This document shows positions 36,201-41,735 of a DNA stretch of 46,541 bases, piece after piece; positions within the stretch are counted from its first letter, which is position 1, and each line of letters starts with the position of its first letter. The notes below the pieces were generated by a model. That model saw only the letters and a list, made by a program, of their open reading frames with translations. It had not been told where the DNA came from and did no database searches. This DNA comes from Acanthaster planci (lineage: Eukaryota > Echinodermata > Asteroidea > Valvatida > Acanthasteridae). Where the stretch lies: NCBI RefSeq assembly GCF_001949145.1, contig NW_019091459.1, forward strand, positions 1,040,776 through 1,087,316, in the 5' to 3' direction. The position numbers and the translations under genes are program-made.

Positions 36201-36575
36201 ATGTCCTCTAGAGGGCGCACCAGTAGCGTACCAAGCATTCACGATCCCACCTCGAGCGCCACCACAACAGACGGCGTGGACAGCCCATTCTCAGATTCTG
36301 CCGGGCCGTTTTCCAACGTCAGCTCCAAGGAGTCTGAAGAACCGTACTTTGAATTTGACCCTATGCTGCATGAAAGCGACCTCCGAGATGCCTTGAAGAA
36401 GTACTACCAACCGGTAGACATCCCCACTCCAAGTACAGAGGAAGTGTACAAAGAGGGAAATGGGAAGGTAGCAGATATGGAGAAACGCTGTGAAGAATTA
36501 AAGAAAGAATTCCAGGAATACCAACGGCAGCAGGCTAGGGCTAAACACAAATCTAGAATCACCTCTAGTGTATGA
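17908..36575 (+). CDS. Turtle/IGSF9-family adhesion receptor, 5' exon not found
   Basis: Type I membrane Ig-superfamily receptor; family members act in dendrite/axon patterning and synapse adhesion. Exons join as 17908-18246, 21856-22122, 22383-22658, 23282-23432, 23949-24082, 24728-24843, 26143-26293, 27631-27742, 28070-28248, 28379-28441, 29689-29973, 31059-31238, 32136-32187, 32653-33041, 33362-34600 and 35644-36575. All junctions are GT/AG and phase-compatible, giving 1,620 residues plus a stop. Visible residues: Ig1 1-113, Ig2 114-202, Ig3 203-294, Ig4 295-389, Ig5 390-478, FN3 479-575 and 597-691, TM about 714-737, tail to 1620. The Ig5-Fn2-TM order and motifs such as VQYPA at the Ig3/Ig4 joint, PVDADPP in Ig4 and YNGGF in FN3-1 match vertebrate IGSF9/IGSF9B as I recall them. 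Sequons include NQS, NGT, NLT, NAT, NVT, NLS and NTT. The start codon and signal peptide are missing. Orthology to one vertebrate paralogue is not claimed. Confidence 0.93.
18247..21855 (+). other. Turtle intron (Ig1 to Ig2), 3.6 kb
   Basis: Phase-1 intron with donor GTAAGG and acceptor TAAAG. It contains ACATGTAC words (near 18840, 20334, 21403), a short AAACACCC/GGGTGTTT hairpin near 19049-19073 and no supported gene. Confidence 0.7.
21856..22122 (+). CDS. Turtle exon: Ig domain 2
   Basis: A 267-bp phase 1-1 exon encoding one complete I-set Ig domain: PPRFLSTPP entry strand, LQCVAKGTPTPTVTWQKDG (Cys and Trp) and DDSGTYVCKA (second Cys). The donor is GTGAGT. Confidence 0.95.
22383..22658 (+). 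CDS. Turtle exon: Ig domain 3
   Basis: A 276-bp phase 1-1 exon with acceptor CCCCAG and donor GTGAGC. One Ig domain: PPHNLTVISGE, FECESEASPDN, RWYRG and DEGWYSCSPTNGLG. Sequons NLT and NAT are present. It ends in LDVQ and the split codon that starts the next domain with YPA, as in vertebrate IGSF9. Confidence 0.95.
22659..23281 (+). other. Turtle intron (Ig3 to Ig4)
   Basis: A 623-bp phase-1 intron, AT-rich, with no further feature seen. The open frames running into it from the Ig3 exon and out of it into the Ig4 exon are chance extensions. Confidence 0.75.
23282..23432 (+). CDS. Turtle exon: Ig domain 4, first half
   Basis: A 151-bp exon, phase 1 in and phase 2 out. It encodes the first half of an Ig domain: YPAVVASMPPDAYISRG, LSCPVDADPP and VVWRKDG. 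Donor is GTATTT after CAG, a weak site at +4/+5. The reading frame joins exactly to 23949 through an Arg codon. Confidence 0.93.
23433..23948 (+). other. Turtle intron splitting Ig4, with hairpin element
   Basis: A 516-bp phase-2 intron. Its middle holds a near-perfect 81-bp hairpin (23799-23879), listed separately. Nothing else is seen. Confidence 0.75.
23799..23879. mobile_element. Compact hairpin MITE-like element
   Basis: The left arm AAACACTGTATACTC... and right arm ...GAGTATACAGTGTTT are complementary over about 37 bases each with few mismatches, around a short T-rich loop. TA lies at both edges, as expected for a TA target duplication of Tc1/mariner-type MITEs. It could instead be a structured RNA within the intron. 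Confidence 0.5.
23949..24082 (+). CDS. Turtle exon: Ig domain 4, second half
   Basis: A 134-bp exon, phase 2 in and phase 1 out (acceptor TTGGCAG, donor GTATAG). It carries YRISDEGGLTI and DSGSYTCTPYNKIGTAG, giving the second Cys of Ig4. The CTPYNKIGT pattern closely matches the CVPYNTLGT of vertebrate IGSF9. Confidence 0.94.
24083..24727 (+). other. Turtle intron (Ig4 to Ig5)
   Basis: A 645-bp phase-1 intron with acceptor CACCACAG. No element or gene was recognised. Confidence 0.7.
24728..24843 (+). CDS. Turtle exon: Ig domain 5, first half
   Basis: A 116-bp exon, phase 1 in and phase 0 out, donor GTAATG. It encodes DPPQFVTRPKSLY, IPCSATGDPAP and MSWHK, i.e. the first Cys and core Trp of Ig5. 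Confidence 0.93.
24844..26142 (+). other. Turtle intron splitting Ig5, 1.3 kb
   Basis: Phase-0 intron. It contains a G12-type homopolymer near 24920 and a T-rich run near 25010, and otherwise nothing recognisable. Confidence 0.7.
26143..26293 (+). CDS. Turtle exon: Ig domain 5, second half
   Basis: A 151-bp exon, phase 0 in and phase 1 out, acceptor GATTTAG, donor GTGAGT. It encodes VDGKLPPLRSS and KEDHGIYHCQATNQIA, which includes the second Cys of Ig5. Confidence 0.93.
26294..27630 (+). other. Turtle intron (Ig5 to FN3-1), 1.3 kb
   Basis: Phase-1 intron ending in a T-rich tract and TTACAG. AT-rich; nothing else is recognised. Confidence 0.7.
27631..27742 (+). CDS. Turtle exon: FN3 domain 1, first half
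   Basis: A 112-bp exon, phase 1 in and phase 2 out, donor GTAAGA. It encodes LTSPHEPYNVTVATT, ARVAWQPAYNGGF and TYTVW, the A-C strands of a fibronectin type III domain with the typical Trp. Sequon NVT is present. Confidence 0.93.
27743..28069 (+). other. Turtle intron splitting FN3-1
   Basis: A 327-bp phase-2 intron. No element is seen. Confidence 0.7.
28070..28248 (+). CDS. Turtle exon: FN3 domain 1, second half
   Basis: A 179-bp exon, phase 2 in and phase 1 out, donor GTAAAT. It encodes the WYLEAG turn, then LKPSTEYLFAVVASNQLG, the standard FN3 F-strand motif (L-x-P-x-T-x-Y). It completes FN3-1. Confidence 0.94.
28379..28441 (+). CDS. Turtle mini-exon: linker between FN3 domains
   Basis: A 63-bp phase 1-1 exon (acceptor TTTCACAG, donor GTAAGC) encoding an acidic/hydrophobic linker, DAGELVSPTDETGKTLIPIY. 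It has no domain. Because it is symmetric, leaving it out would keep the frame, so it could be a cassette exon. The strong splice sites and phase fit support it; sequence conservation does not help. Confidence 0.75.
28442..29688 (+). other. Turtle intron (linker to FN3-2) with MITE
   Basis: A 1,247-bp phase-1 intron containing the MITE-like element at 28533-28740. The rest is AT-rich and featureless. Confidence 0.7.
28533..28740. mobile_element. MITE-like element with 16-bp inverted ends
   Basis: Ends TATCTGGTTCGTAAGT (28533-28548) and ACTTACGAACTGGATA (28725-28740) are complementary at 14 of 16 positions. TA lies at both outer edges, consistent with a TA target duplication. The GC-rich interior contains a second inverted pair, CCACGATTTGCA and TGCAAATCGTGG. 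No protein is encoded. It resembles a Tc1/mariner-type MITE. Confidence 0.55.
29689..29973 (+). CDS. Turtle exon: FN3 domain 2
   Basis: A 285-bp phase 1-1 exon (acceptor GACCAG, donor GTATAG) encoding a whole FN3 domain: SPPQNLSILPTQEG, LLSWYPP, RYSIEYR and LQPNTTYQFRMFA. Sequons NLS and NTT are present. Confidence 0.95.
29974..31058 (+). other. Turtle intron (FN3-2 to TM) with hAT-like insertion
   Basis: A 1,085-bp phase-1 intron, most of which is the repeat-like insertion at 30004-30770. The 3' end has a CTCTCTCTAG acceptor. Confidence 0.7.
30004..30770. mobile_element. hAT-like non-autonomous element with 7-bp target duplication
   Basis: Left end CAGACCTGCCAAC (30004-30016) and right end GTTGGCAGGTCCG (30758-30770) are complementary at 12 of 13 positions. 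TTGATTA is directly repeated at both borders (29997-30003 and 30771-30777), with an eighth base differing, which fits an old 8-bp hAT duplication. The 767-bp body contains no intact transposase frame that I can recognise. Confidence 0.6.
31059..31238 (+). CDS. Turtle exon: juxtamembrane and transmembrane segment
   Basis: A 180-bp phase 1-1 exon, donor GTAAGT. It encodes a Pro/Thr-rich stalk, then a single hydrophobic helix from GILPGVIAG through LAVCIY, immediately followed by the basic stop-transfer cluster NRRKKKKRQ. This fixes a type I topology with Ig/FN3 outside and the tail inside the cell. Confidence 0.95.
31239..32135 (+). other. Turtle intron after TM exon
   Basis: An 897-bp phase-1 intron. 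Retention would add about 19 residues and stop at 31297, giving a nearly tail-less receptor. No repeat is recognised. Confidence 0.7.
32136..32187 (+). CDS. Turtle micro-exon: proximal cytoplasmic tail
   Basis: A 52-bp exon, phase 1 in and phase 2 out, acceptor GTCTGCAG and donor GTAAGT. It encodes IAAQTPQPLIHRPQPA. Both splice sites are strong and it is needed to join phase 1 of the TM exon to phase 2 of the next exon, so skipping it would shift the frame. Confidence 0.85.
32188..32652 (+). other. Turtle intron in the tail region
   Basis: A 465-bp phase-2 intron with acceptor CACTTCAG. Nothing else is seen. Confidence 0.7.
32653..33041 (+). CDS. Turtle exon: cytoplasmic tail 1
   Basis: A 389-bp exon, phase 2 in and phase 1 out. 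It encodes a basic, Ser/Arg/Pro-rich, probably disordered segment (SKLILKISPKHK, SEPSLSERLLVRSARQRRSPGRY) ending in an acidic part with GPSSPGGVYSV. The donor GTACAT is weak; if it is not used, translation stops at 33049 after one extra residue. Confidence 0.85.
33042..33361 (+). other. Turtle intron with SINE-like fragment
   Basis: A 320-bp phase-1 intron containing the tRNA-like sequence at 33236-33301 just upstream of the TTTGACAG acceptor. Confidence 0.7.
33236..33301 (-). mobile_element. tRNA-like SINE fragment
   Basis: Read on the minus strand, GTCAGTGGTTAAGAC resembles a pol III A box and GGATTTGAATCC, about 40 bases on, resembles a B box. A CTTGTAA stretch lies where an anticodon loop would be. 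Arms do not pair well enough to call a functional tRNA, so a tRNA-derived SINE head is the better reading. Confidence 0.45.
33362..34600 (+). CDS. Turtle exon: large cytoplasmic tail exon
   Basis: A 1,239-bp phase 1-1 exon encoding about 413 residues of low-complexity tail rich in Ser, Asp, Arg, Pro, His and Tyr. An acidic part (ETNKDEDDSDTSPD) is followed by proline motifs such as PPPRRTPP and PPEYHSSPPW, which could bind SH3 or WW domains. Repeated tyrosine sites such as DYADLDYGKPPW, CPDYDKL, SADIYGEP and HKIYGTP follow. Codon use, frame length and splice phases support coding. It has no folded domain. The donor is GTGGGT, and read-through would stop at 34608. Confidence 0.92.
34601..35643 (+). 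other. Turtle last intron
   Basis: A 1,043-bp phase-1 intron with acceptor TTTGTTGCAG. No repeat or gene is recognised. Confidence 0.75.
35644..36575 (+). CDS. Turtle last coding exon: tail end with coiled coil and PDZ ligand
   Basis: A 932-bp CDS part ending in TGA at 36573-36575. A Ser/Pro-rich disordered region (RSSLSPRFDS, NYDTLPLPPTEGS, STKPIPLPQSYISAHQ) is followed by an acidic-aromatic patch EEPYFEFDPMLHESDLRDAL and then a charged helix, VADMEKRCEELKKEFQEYQ, with coiled-coil-like spacing. The last residues, ITSSV, fit a class I PDZ ligand (S/T-x-V), suggesting binding to synaptic or polarity scaffolds. Confidence 0.93.
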
Positions 36576-39500
36576 ATGAAAGGAATAGATTTACCTGAGT
36601 GGTTGGTATCCCATTAAGAGGGTAATCCATGAGGTTGGGGCACAATTTGGGAGGTTGTCCTTGTAACTGTTACCACCTGTCATGACCTGTAGAGTAGGTC
36701 ATTTACTCTGTAAAAATATTACACACCTCTGTATTCAGCCTTGCAAGATGTATCATTTGGAATCTACATGCAGGTAAATAGCTGTTCCTTTCTATGGAAC
36801 CCACGTAACAATGAGCACCGTCACAAATTGTGCCCCAACCTCATGGAATGACCTTGTGACCTTGAGCAAAACTCATGTTATGATCTCCTATTGGTTGAAC
36901 CTGATGTGCAGTAATGCCTGTCCATGTACACACAGCAATGTGTGTCATGCCCCTGCTCTGTATGGGATTTGGTTGTCTTGACTTACTTCATCATGGTTCA
37001 GAGTGAACATAGCAAAGAGCATGTCCATCTCCAGGATTGAACTTGCTAAATTGCTGAGGGTATAATAGAACTCTACAAGTCCTTCCATGCATACAAGAAC
37101 ATGTATGTCTGCATGTGAACTGCGAAACAGCGCCACCTACAGTTGGCAAAGTTTTTTTTTGTTGTTAGGTGAACCTGTGGCTACACAACTCTGTCCTACC
37201 ATAAAATTGCCCCCAGCAGTTTCCTAATGACAGACATCAAAGAGGTCAAAGGTTTAGCTGATTGTATCTCAAGATTCTCGTCGCTTAACTGCGATTTAAT
37301 TTCTTTCACATGATGCCTTTCAAGCTAATAAAATACAACTGTACGTAGGTTGAGTTGTGAGAAAAAACAAGCATTACGTTGAAGAGTGGCGCAGTATATT
37401 AATTGAGGCATTTTTATTTGACAGTTTTATTCTGATATTTAGTGAAAAGTAGAATTGCTTGCATTATTTCTTGCAGTATTATGTTTTATGCTGTCGTGCT
37501 AATTTTCAATATTTTCAAATTTTACTTTCATAATGCATTCATTATTTTGCAGTTGAAGTTTTTCTGCATTTTGTACACTATTTTATACAAACTTTTTTTA
37601 ACAGGCTTGGTTCATTTATTTTTAATGCAGCATTCATTTTGTGTAGAATTGCAAGCAGGAACGAGCAATAGCTGCTGGATTGTTACACAGTGCTGGAGAA
37701 GGTTTATAGAAACTAGAAAACTGAAGGAAAATTGATGCTAAGAATAGCTCTGTGTACCGATGACATACATGTATCACTGTGTTGACTGCAGTGTATTGGT
37801 GGGATAGAATGTGGGGTCATTGGTGTATATATGCTCTACTGTCATGTGAGTATGATTATGTCCGTTTCCTAAAGGCAGTTTTGTGAAATCATCAATTGAA
37901 ATCTTCCAGAGAATTATCTTTCGCTACTGGAAGTGGTAAGAATGTGCCTTTGACTTTCTTGCAATTTAATTTAACTTGTGCGTTATTTCTTTTCCTTCCA
38001 CAACAACCCCGTTTCTATCCCATCATGCATTGCAGTAAACACTGGTATTCATCAGTACTTGGTAGATGGAAAAGGAGGGCACGTAGGACAACGTGCATCA
38101 ACGTGCATATTATGCTCAGGATGCCGAAAAGATGCACTGCACACGTTGTCTTTCTGAGCTTAATATGCATATATGATACAAGTCGTTCTGTGTGGCTTCC
38201 TTTTCTGTCTACCTCAGTACAGAGGGTTGTTACTGTCTGATCTATCTAACAGGTGATATTGATAATAGAGGTTCAGACAGTGCTGCCATGCGAGTGTTTG
38301 CCTCGTGTATGATGGATTATCTAGATACTGTTGGTGTGTTGCTTTTCAGCATGGTGTCTGATATCGTATTTGAAATATGTAAATTATGGACATATACATA
38401 TATGAGAAATCATGAAATAAAAACGACAAATTTTGTAATTATCTTTGGTAACCTATTTATGAAAATAGGACAAATTATGTAATTGGAGTTGGACCAGAAA
38501 GGCAGTATTCCAGTACTTAATTTAAAAAACTTAAATTTAGAGTTGTGTTTAGTCAGGTGGTAGATTTATTCAAGTTTGGTTTGGTCTTGCCTTTAAAGAA
38601 TATTGAAAAGTTGTCACAGCTTAATACTGTATGTGGGAGGAGAGTTGGATATTTTCATGGTTTGAATGTTTAGTCCCCAGACCCCCCTGTAGTTCGTTTT
38701 CCTGATAACCAAGCCTCTTCCCAAACTGATTGTTGAAGATTCACATCTTGTCTGCAACTTCATGTGATACTTGTAGGGCTGCCAACTTCCATGCATTTTA
38801 AGTTTGTATCTTGCTCTTATGCCCGTATGTAAGTTTCCTGGAAAAATCCAACCGTGTAGGAAAACTGACAAAGTGCTTTCACATTATAATTATTTTGACA
38901 GCACCTTGTCAGTTTGCCTGCAGGTTATTTTGTTTACATATTTTATTTGAAACGCTGCATCTTCCTTTTGGGATCCCTGATCAAAAGTTGCTAGGTTTTG
39001 CTTACAACTGTTGTTCATGTCTTTGGGGCACGATCCCTGGCAATATGGTGTTTCAGTTTTATGATGTCTGACCAGTGATGCCCCCCCCAACAGAGATGGG
39101 AAGAACCACCAACCAACATGAGGCTGAGTAGCTTAGTCAGTGAAGCTCCAGTGTTGTGTTCCTGAGGTCGTAGGTTCAATCCCCCCCCAACAGAGATGGG
39201 AAGAACCACCAACCAACATGAGGCTGAGTAGCTTAGTCAGTAAAGCTCCAGTATTGTGTTCCTGAGGTCGTAGGTTCAATCTCTTCCCCCCCGCCCATTG
39301 GACCTGCTTTGTTGTAGAAAAAGCAAGGATATACCAAAGCTTGAATGATTGAACCCCTAAACAAATCCAGATTTTTAGGGTCCACACTCCAGAAATCTGT
39401 GTGCAAATGAAGGGCTGTGTGTACTTGGATTCATACACATAGGAACAAGCATAATATGCACATGGCCCAATGCTGAACCCTAACCCTCCTCAATCCTTCA

Positions 39501-41289
39501 CCTGTTGGAGGACTGAGGAGTGTTTGGGTTAAACATGGTTTTTGAGCCTGAGAGAGAATCAGTGGGCCATCCATTGTCTTCATCAGTGTAATTAAAGTAT
39601 ATTCCTTTTTCTCTTGACCCCGTCCCCTCTGAGAGCGCAAACTCATCCTGATCATTTCTGAGCTGGGTATCCGCTTTAAGCAGAGGCACCAACTGTTTGT
39701 TTTTTGGTGGCAAGGCGCATGCAAGACATCTTACCGTCGTTCAGGCTATCAAAGGAGCCTTGCTAGGAAAATCCAACCCTCTTGGTTCAGCTCAGGGTGT
39801 GTTGTCATTTTTAATTCTGTTGAAGTGTATGCGGCCTCTGTAACCATTTGCATTAATGCTTGTGAAAATGATCAGAAATTTGATCCCTTTGCCATGAGCT
39901 TTGGAGGGAGAAAGTTGTTGTGAAAATAAGAAATACTAGCTCCAAGTGTGCCGAGCATGTTTTTTTTGGCAGGTTTGACATACCCTGTTAGCTCCAAGCA
40001 TGTCGTGTTGTGTGTTTAATAACACTGATTTCTTGATAATGTGCCTTATCATGTCATTTAGATGCAAAGAATCGTAACCTTTTTGTACGATGTCCAGGTT
40101 GGCTTCTAACACAATGACTCTGTGACACTGAGTGGAGTTTGTACATGTAATTAGTTTAATGCAGAGCAGTAGATTTCTAGATAATATCACATGGGATGAA
40201 TGATGCAAAACAACAAAAGGAAAGTTATGCCTTTTTGTCATTGTTATGGGGAATTGTTCACCCAATTTCAAAGTCATTTTAGTAAACTTGTTTAAAACAA
40301 GTTGAACATTTTTAAGTAACAGCTTTCAAGGGTTTAAAAGTTAACTTTCATAAAATTATCAATTTGTTGGTACAACATAAACGTCTTTCGTTGGTAAATT
40401 CAAATTAAAGTCAGAGCTGTAGTATTTAGTAATTTAATAGCTAAAGAAAGTGGACCTTCGTATTCAAATGTACGAGATCAATTTTGACCAATCACAGCTC
40501 CCAAGTCCTTGTCAAAGGGGACTACATGTACCTCTTAGGAACCCATATTTCCCTCAGAATCTGTTATCTCTACAAGATTCTTTCAGATGTAAATGAGGCA
40601 AGATGCTGTGGTATATTGCATAATAGCAAGTTTCCTTTTTTTTTCTGTGATTATAACTAAAATGTATTTTCATTTCCTGACTCAATACAACAATTTTCAG
40701 AGGACATTTTCATCATTAACCTTTAATTTTTTGTGTCACTTCAACTGTAATACTCCTCAGAAAATATTTTGCTTGTCATTTATTCTGCAGTATGTGATTT
40801 CATTAATAATCATTAGAGTTCCAAATTTTGTCATGACAGACAAAAAAGTGGGCCAGAAACGGTTTTATTCTTTTGTATTGAAGATGACCATTACTGACTA
40901 TCGGACATTGCCCTGTTGTGACAGTTAATAACAATACAAATTATTAAGCTGGGAAATCTGTCTTTAAAATCATGTCAAATAATTTGGGGAGAATATTCAA
41001 ATATGTTCTAAACTTTTAATTTATAAATCTTTGCCAGTGTATTATGTTGTCGTCCATTGTTAAATTTGAACGAGAAATGACAGTTGTTTGGTGTATTTCA
41101 CATACCTGATCAATCCTGAACTCGTGTCAATGTAAATCAATGTAAATTGTACTTTTATCAAGAACCTTGAGATATTGTTTCCAAACATTAATGTTTTTCT
41201 TGTATCTCATTTCAATTGTCCATCAGCCCGTTGTTTTGTTTGCGTAGCACAACTCAGTGTTTTGTCATGAAGTCTGTTGGTCTCATTTC
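36576..41289 (+). other. Presumed Turtle 3' UTR and intergenic DNA
   Basis: No coding exon is supported here. AATAAA signals on the + strand at 37327-37332, 38416-38421 and 41290-41295 would give 3' UTRs of roughly 0.8, 1.9 or 4.7 kb. The region is AT-rich with an imperfect inverted repeat near 38089-38172 and the tandem tRNA-like unit at 39081-39280. Which poly(A) site is used cannot be told from sequence. Confidence 0.5.
39081..39280 (+). mobile_element. Tandem pair of 100-bp tRNA-like SINE units
   Basis: Two adjacent copies of exactly 100 bp (39081-39180 and 39181-39280) differ at only two positions. Each starts with a C8 run and contains TAGCTTAGTCAG (A-box-like, 39129-39140 in copy 1) and GGTTCAAT followed by C/T (B-box-like, GTTCAATCC at 39174-39182) at tRNA-like spacing. 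This fits a tRNA-derived SINE head that was recently duplicated in tandem. Confidence 0.6.
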
Positions 41290-41295
41290 AATAAA
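41290..41295 (+). terminator. Candidate distal poly(A) signal, Turtle gene
   Basis: A canonical AATAAA followed within about 25 bases by GT-rich sequence (CTGTTTGTGC). It would end the longest possible Turtle 3' UTR. Use of this site is inferred. Confidence 0.35.
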
Positions 41296-41352
41296 ACAGA
41301 CTGTTTGTGCATGGCTAACAGGTTAACTTTCCATGGAATGATTTGGCTGGCG

Positions 41353-41358
41353 TTTATT
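41353..41358 (-). terminator. Candidate poly(A) signal, ASCC2
   Basis: TTTATT on the + strand is AATAAA on the minus strand, about 125 bases after the ASCC2 stop codon. This position would be normal for a short 3' UTR. Confidence 0.5.
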
Positions 41359-41480
41359 TCTGTGGTATGTCAATTTCAAGAGATTGGCAAAATTAGCAAG
41401 GAACCTGCTTGGCCATTTTAGCTGGTAACCTGTTTTTTTTTCTGTGCTTAACATATATTTCAAGTTTTCTCCCAAGTTGT

Positions 41481-41735
41481 TCAGGACAAAGGTCCCATTC
41501 CCTTACTCCTTTTCTTGTCTGCCATGGCTTTGCGGTTGTGGTTCGCTCGACTGCTCTTGTTTCTGTCCTTAAATCCTCTGGCTCGCTGTGTTTCCTTGCT
41601 CTGACCTTGGCCCTTCGATTGACCCTTCACAGCATCACTGAGTCCCCCTCGGCGTCCCCCACCCCTACTGGCATGCTGTCTGTTGTGCGGTGCCTGTGTG
41701 TCTCTGGTTTCATTTGGGGGTGGTGGTTCTGTATC
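41481..41735 (-). CDS. ASCC2: ASCC2 last exon: basic C terminus
   Basis: A 255-bp coding part, phase 0 in (acceptor CGACCCAG), ending in a TGA at 41483-41481. It opens with DTEPPPPNETRDTQAP, runs through a Gly/Arg- and Lys/Gln-rich stretch and ends in SSRANHNRKAMADKKRSKGM plus GPLS. The last block matches the strongly conserved basic ASCC2 C terminus. The exact acceptor is inferred from frame and pyrimidine tract. Confidence 0.92.
   Translation of the reverse strand, partial: DTEPPPPNETRDTQAPHNRQHASRGGGRRGGLSDAVKGQSKGQGQSKETQRARGFKDRNKSSRANHNRKAMADKKRSKGMGPLS

Noticed and set aside
39481-39620. CCCTAACCC-like sequence considered as interstitial telomere repeat
   Set aside because: Only one or two units are present, here and near 43590, which is too little to call a telomeric array.
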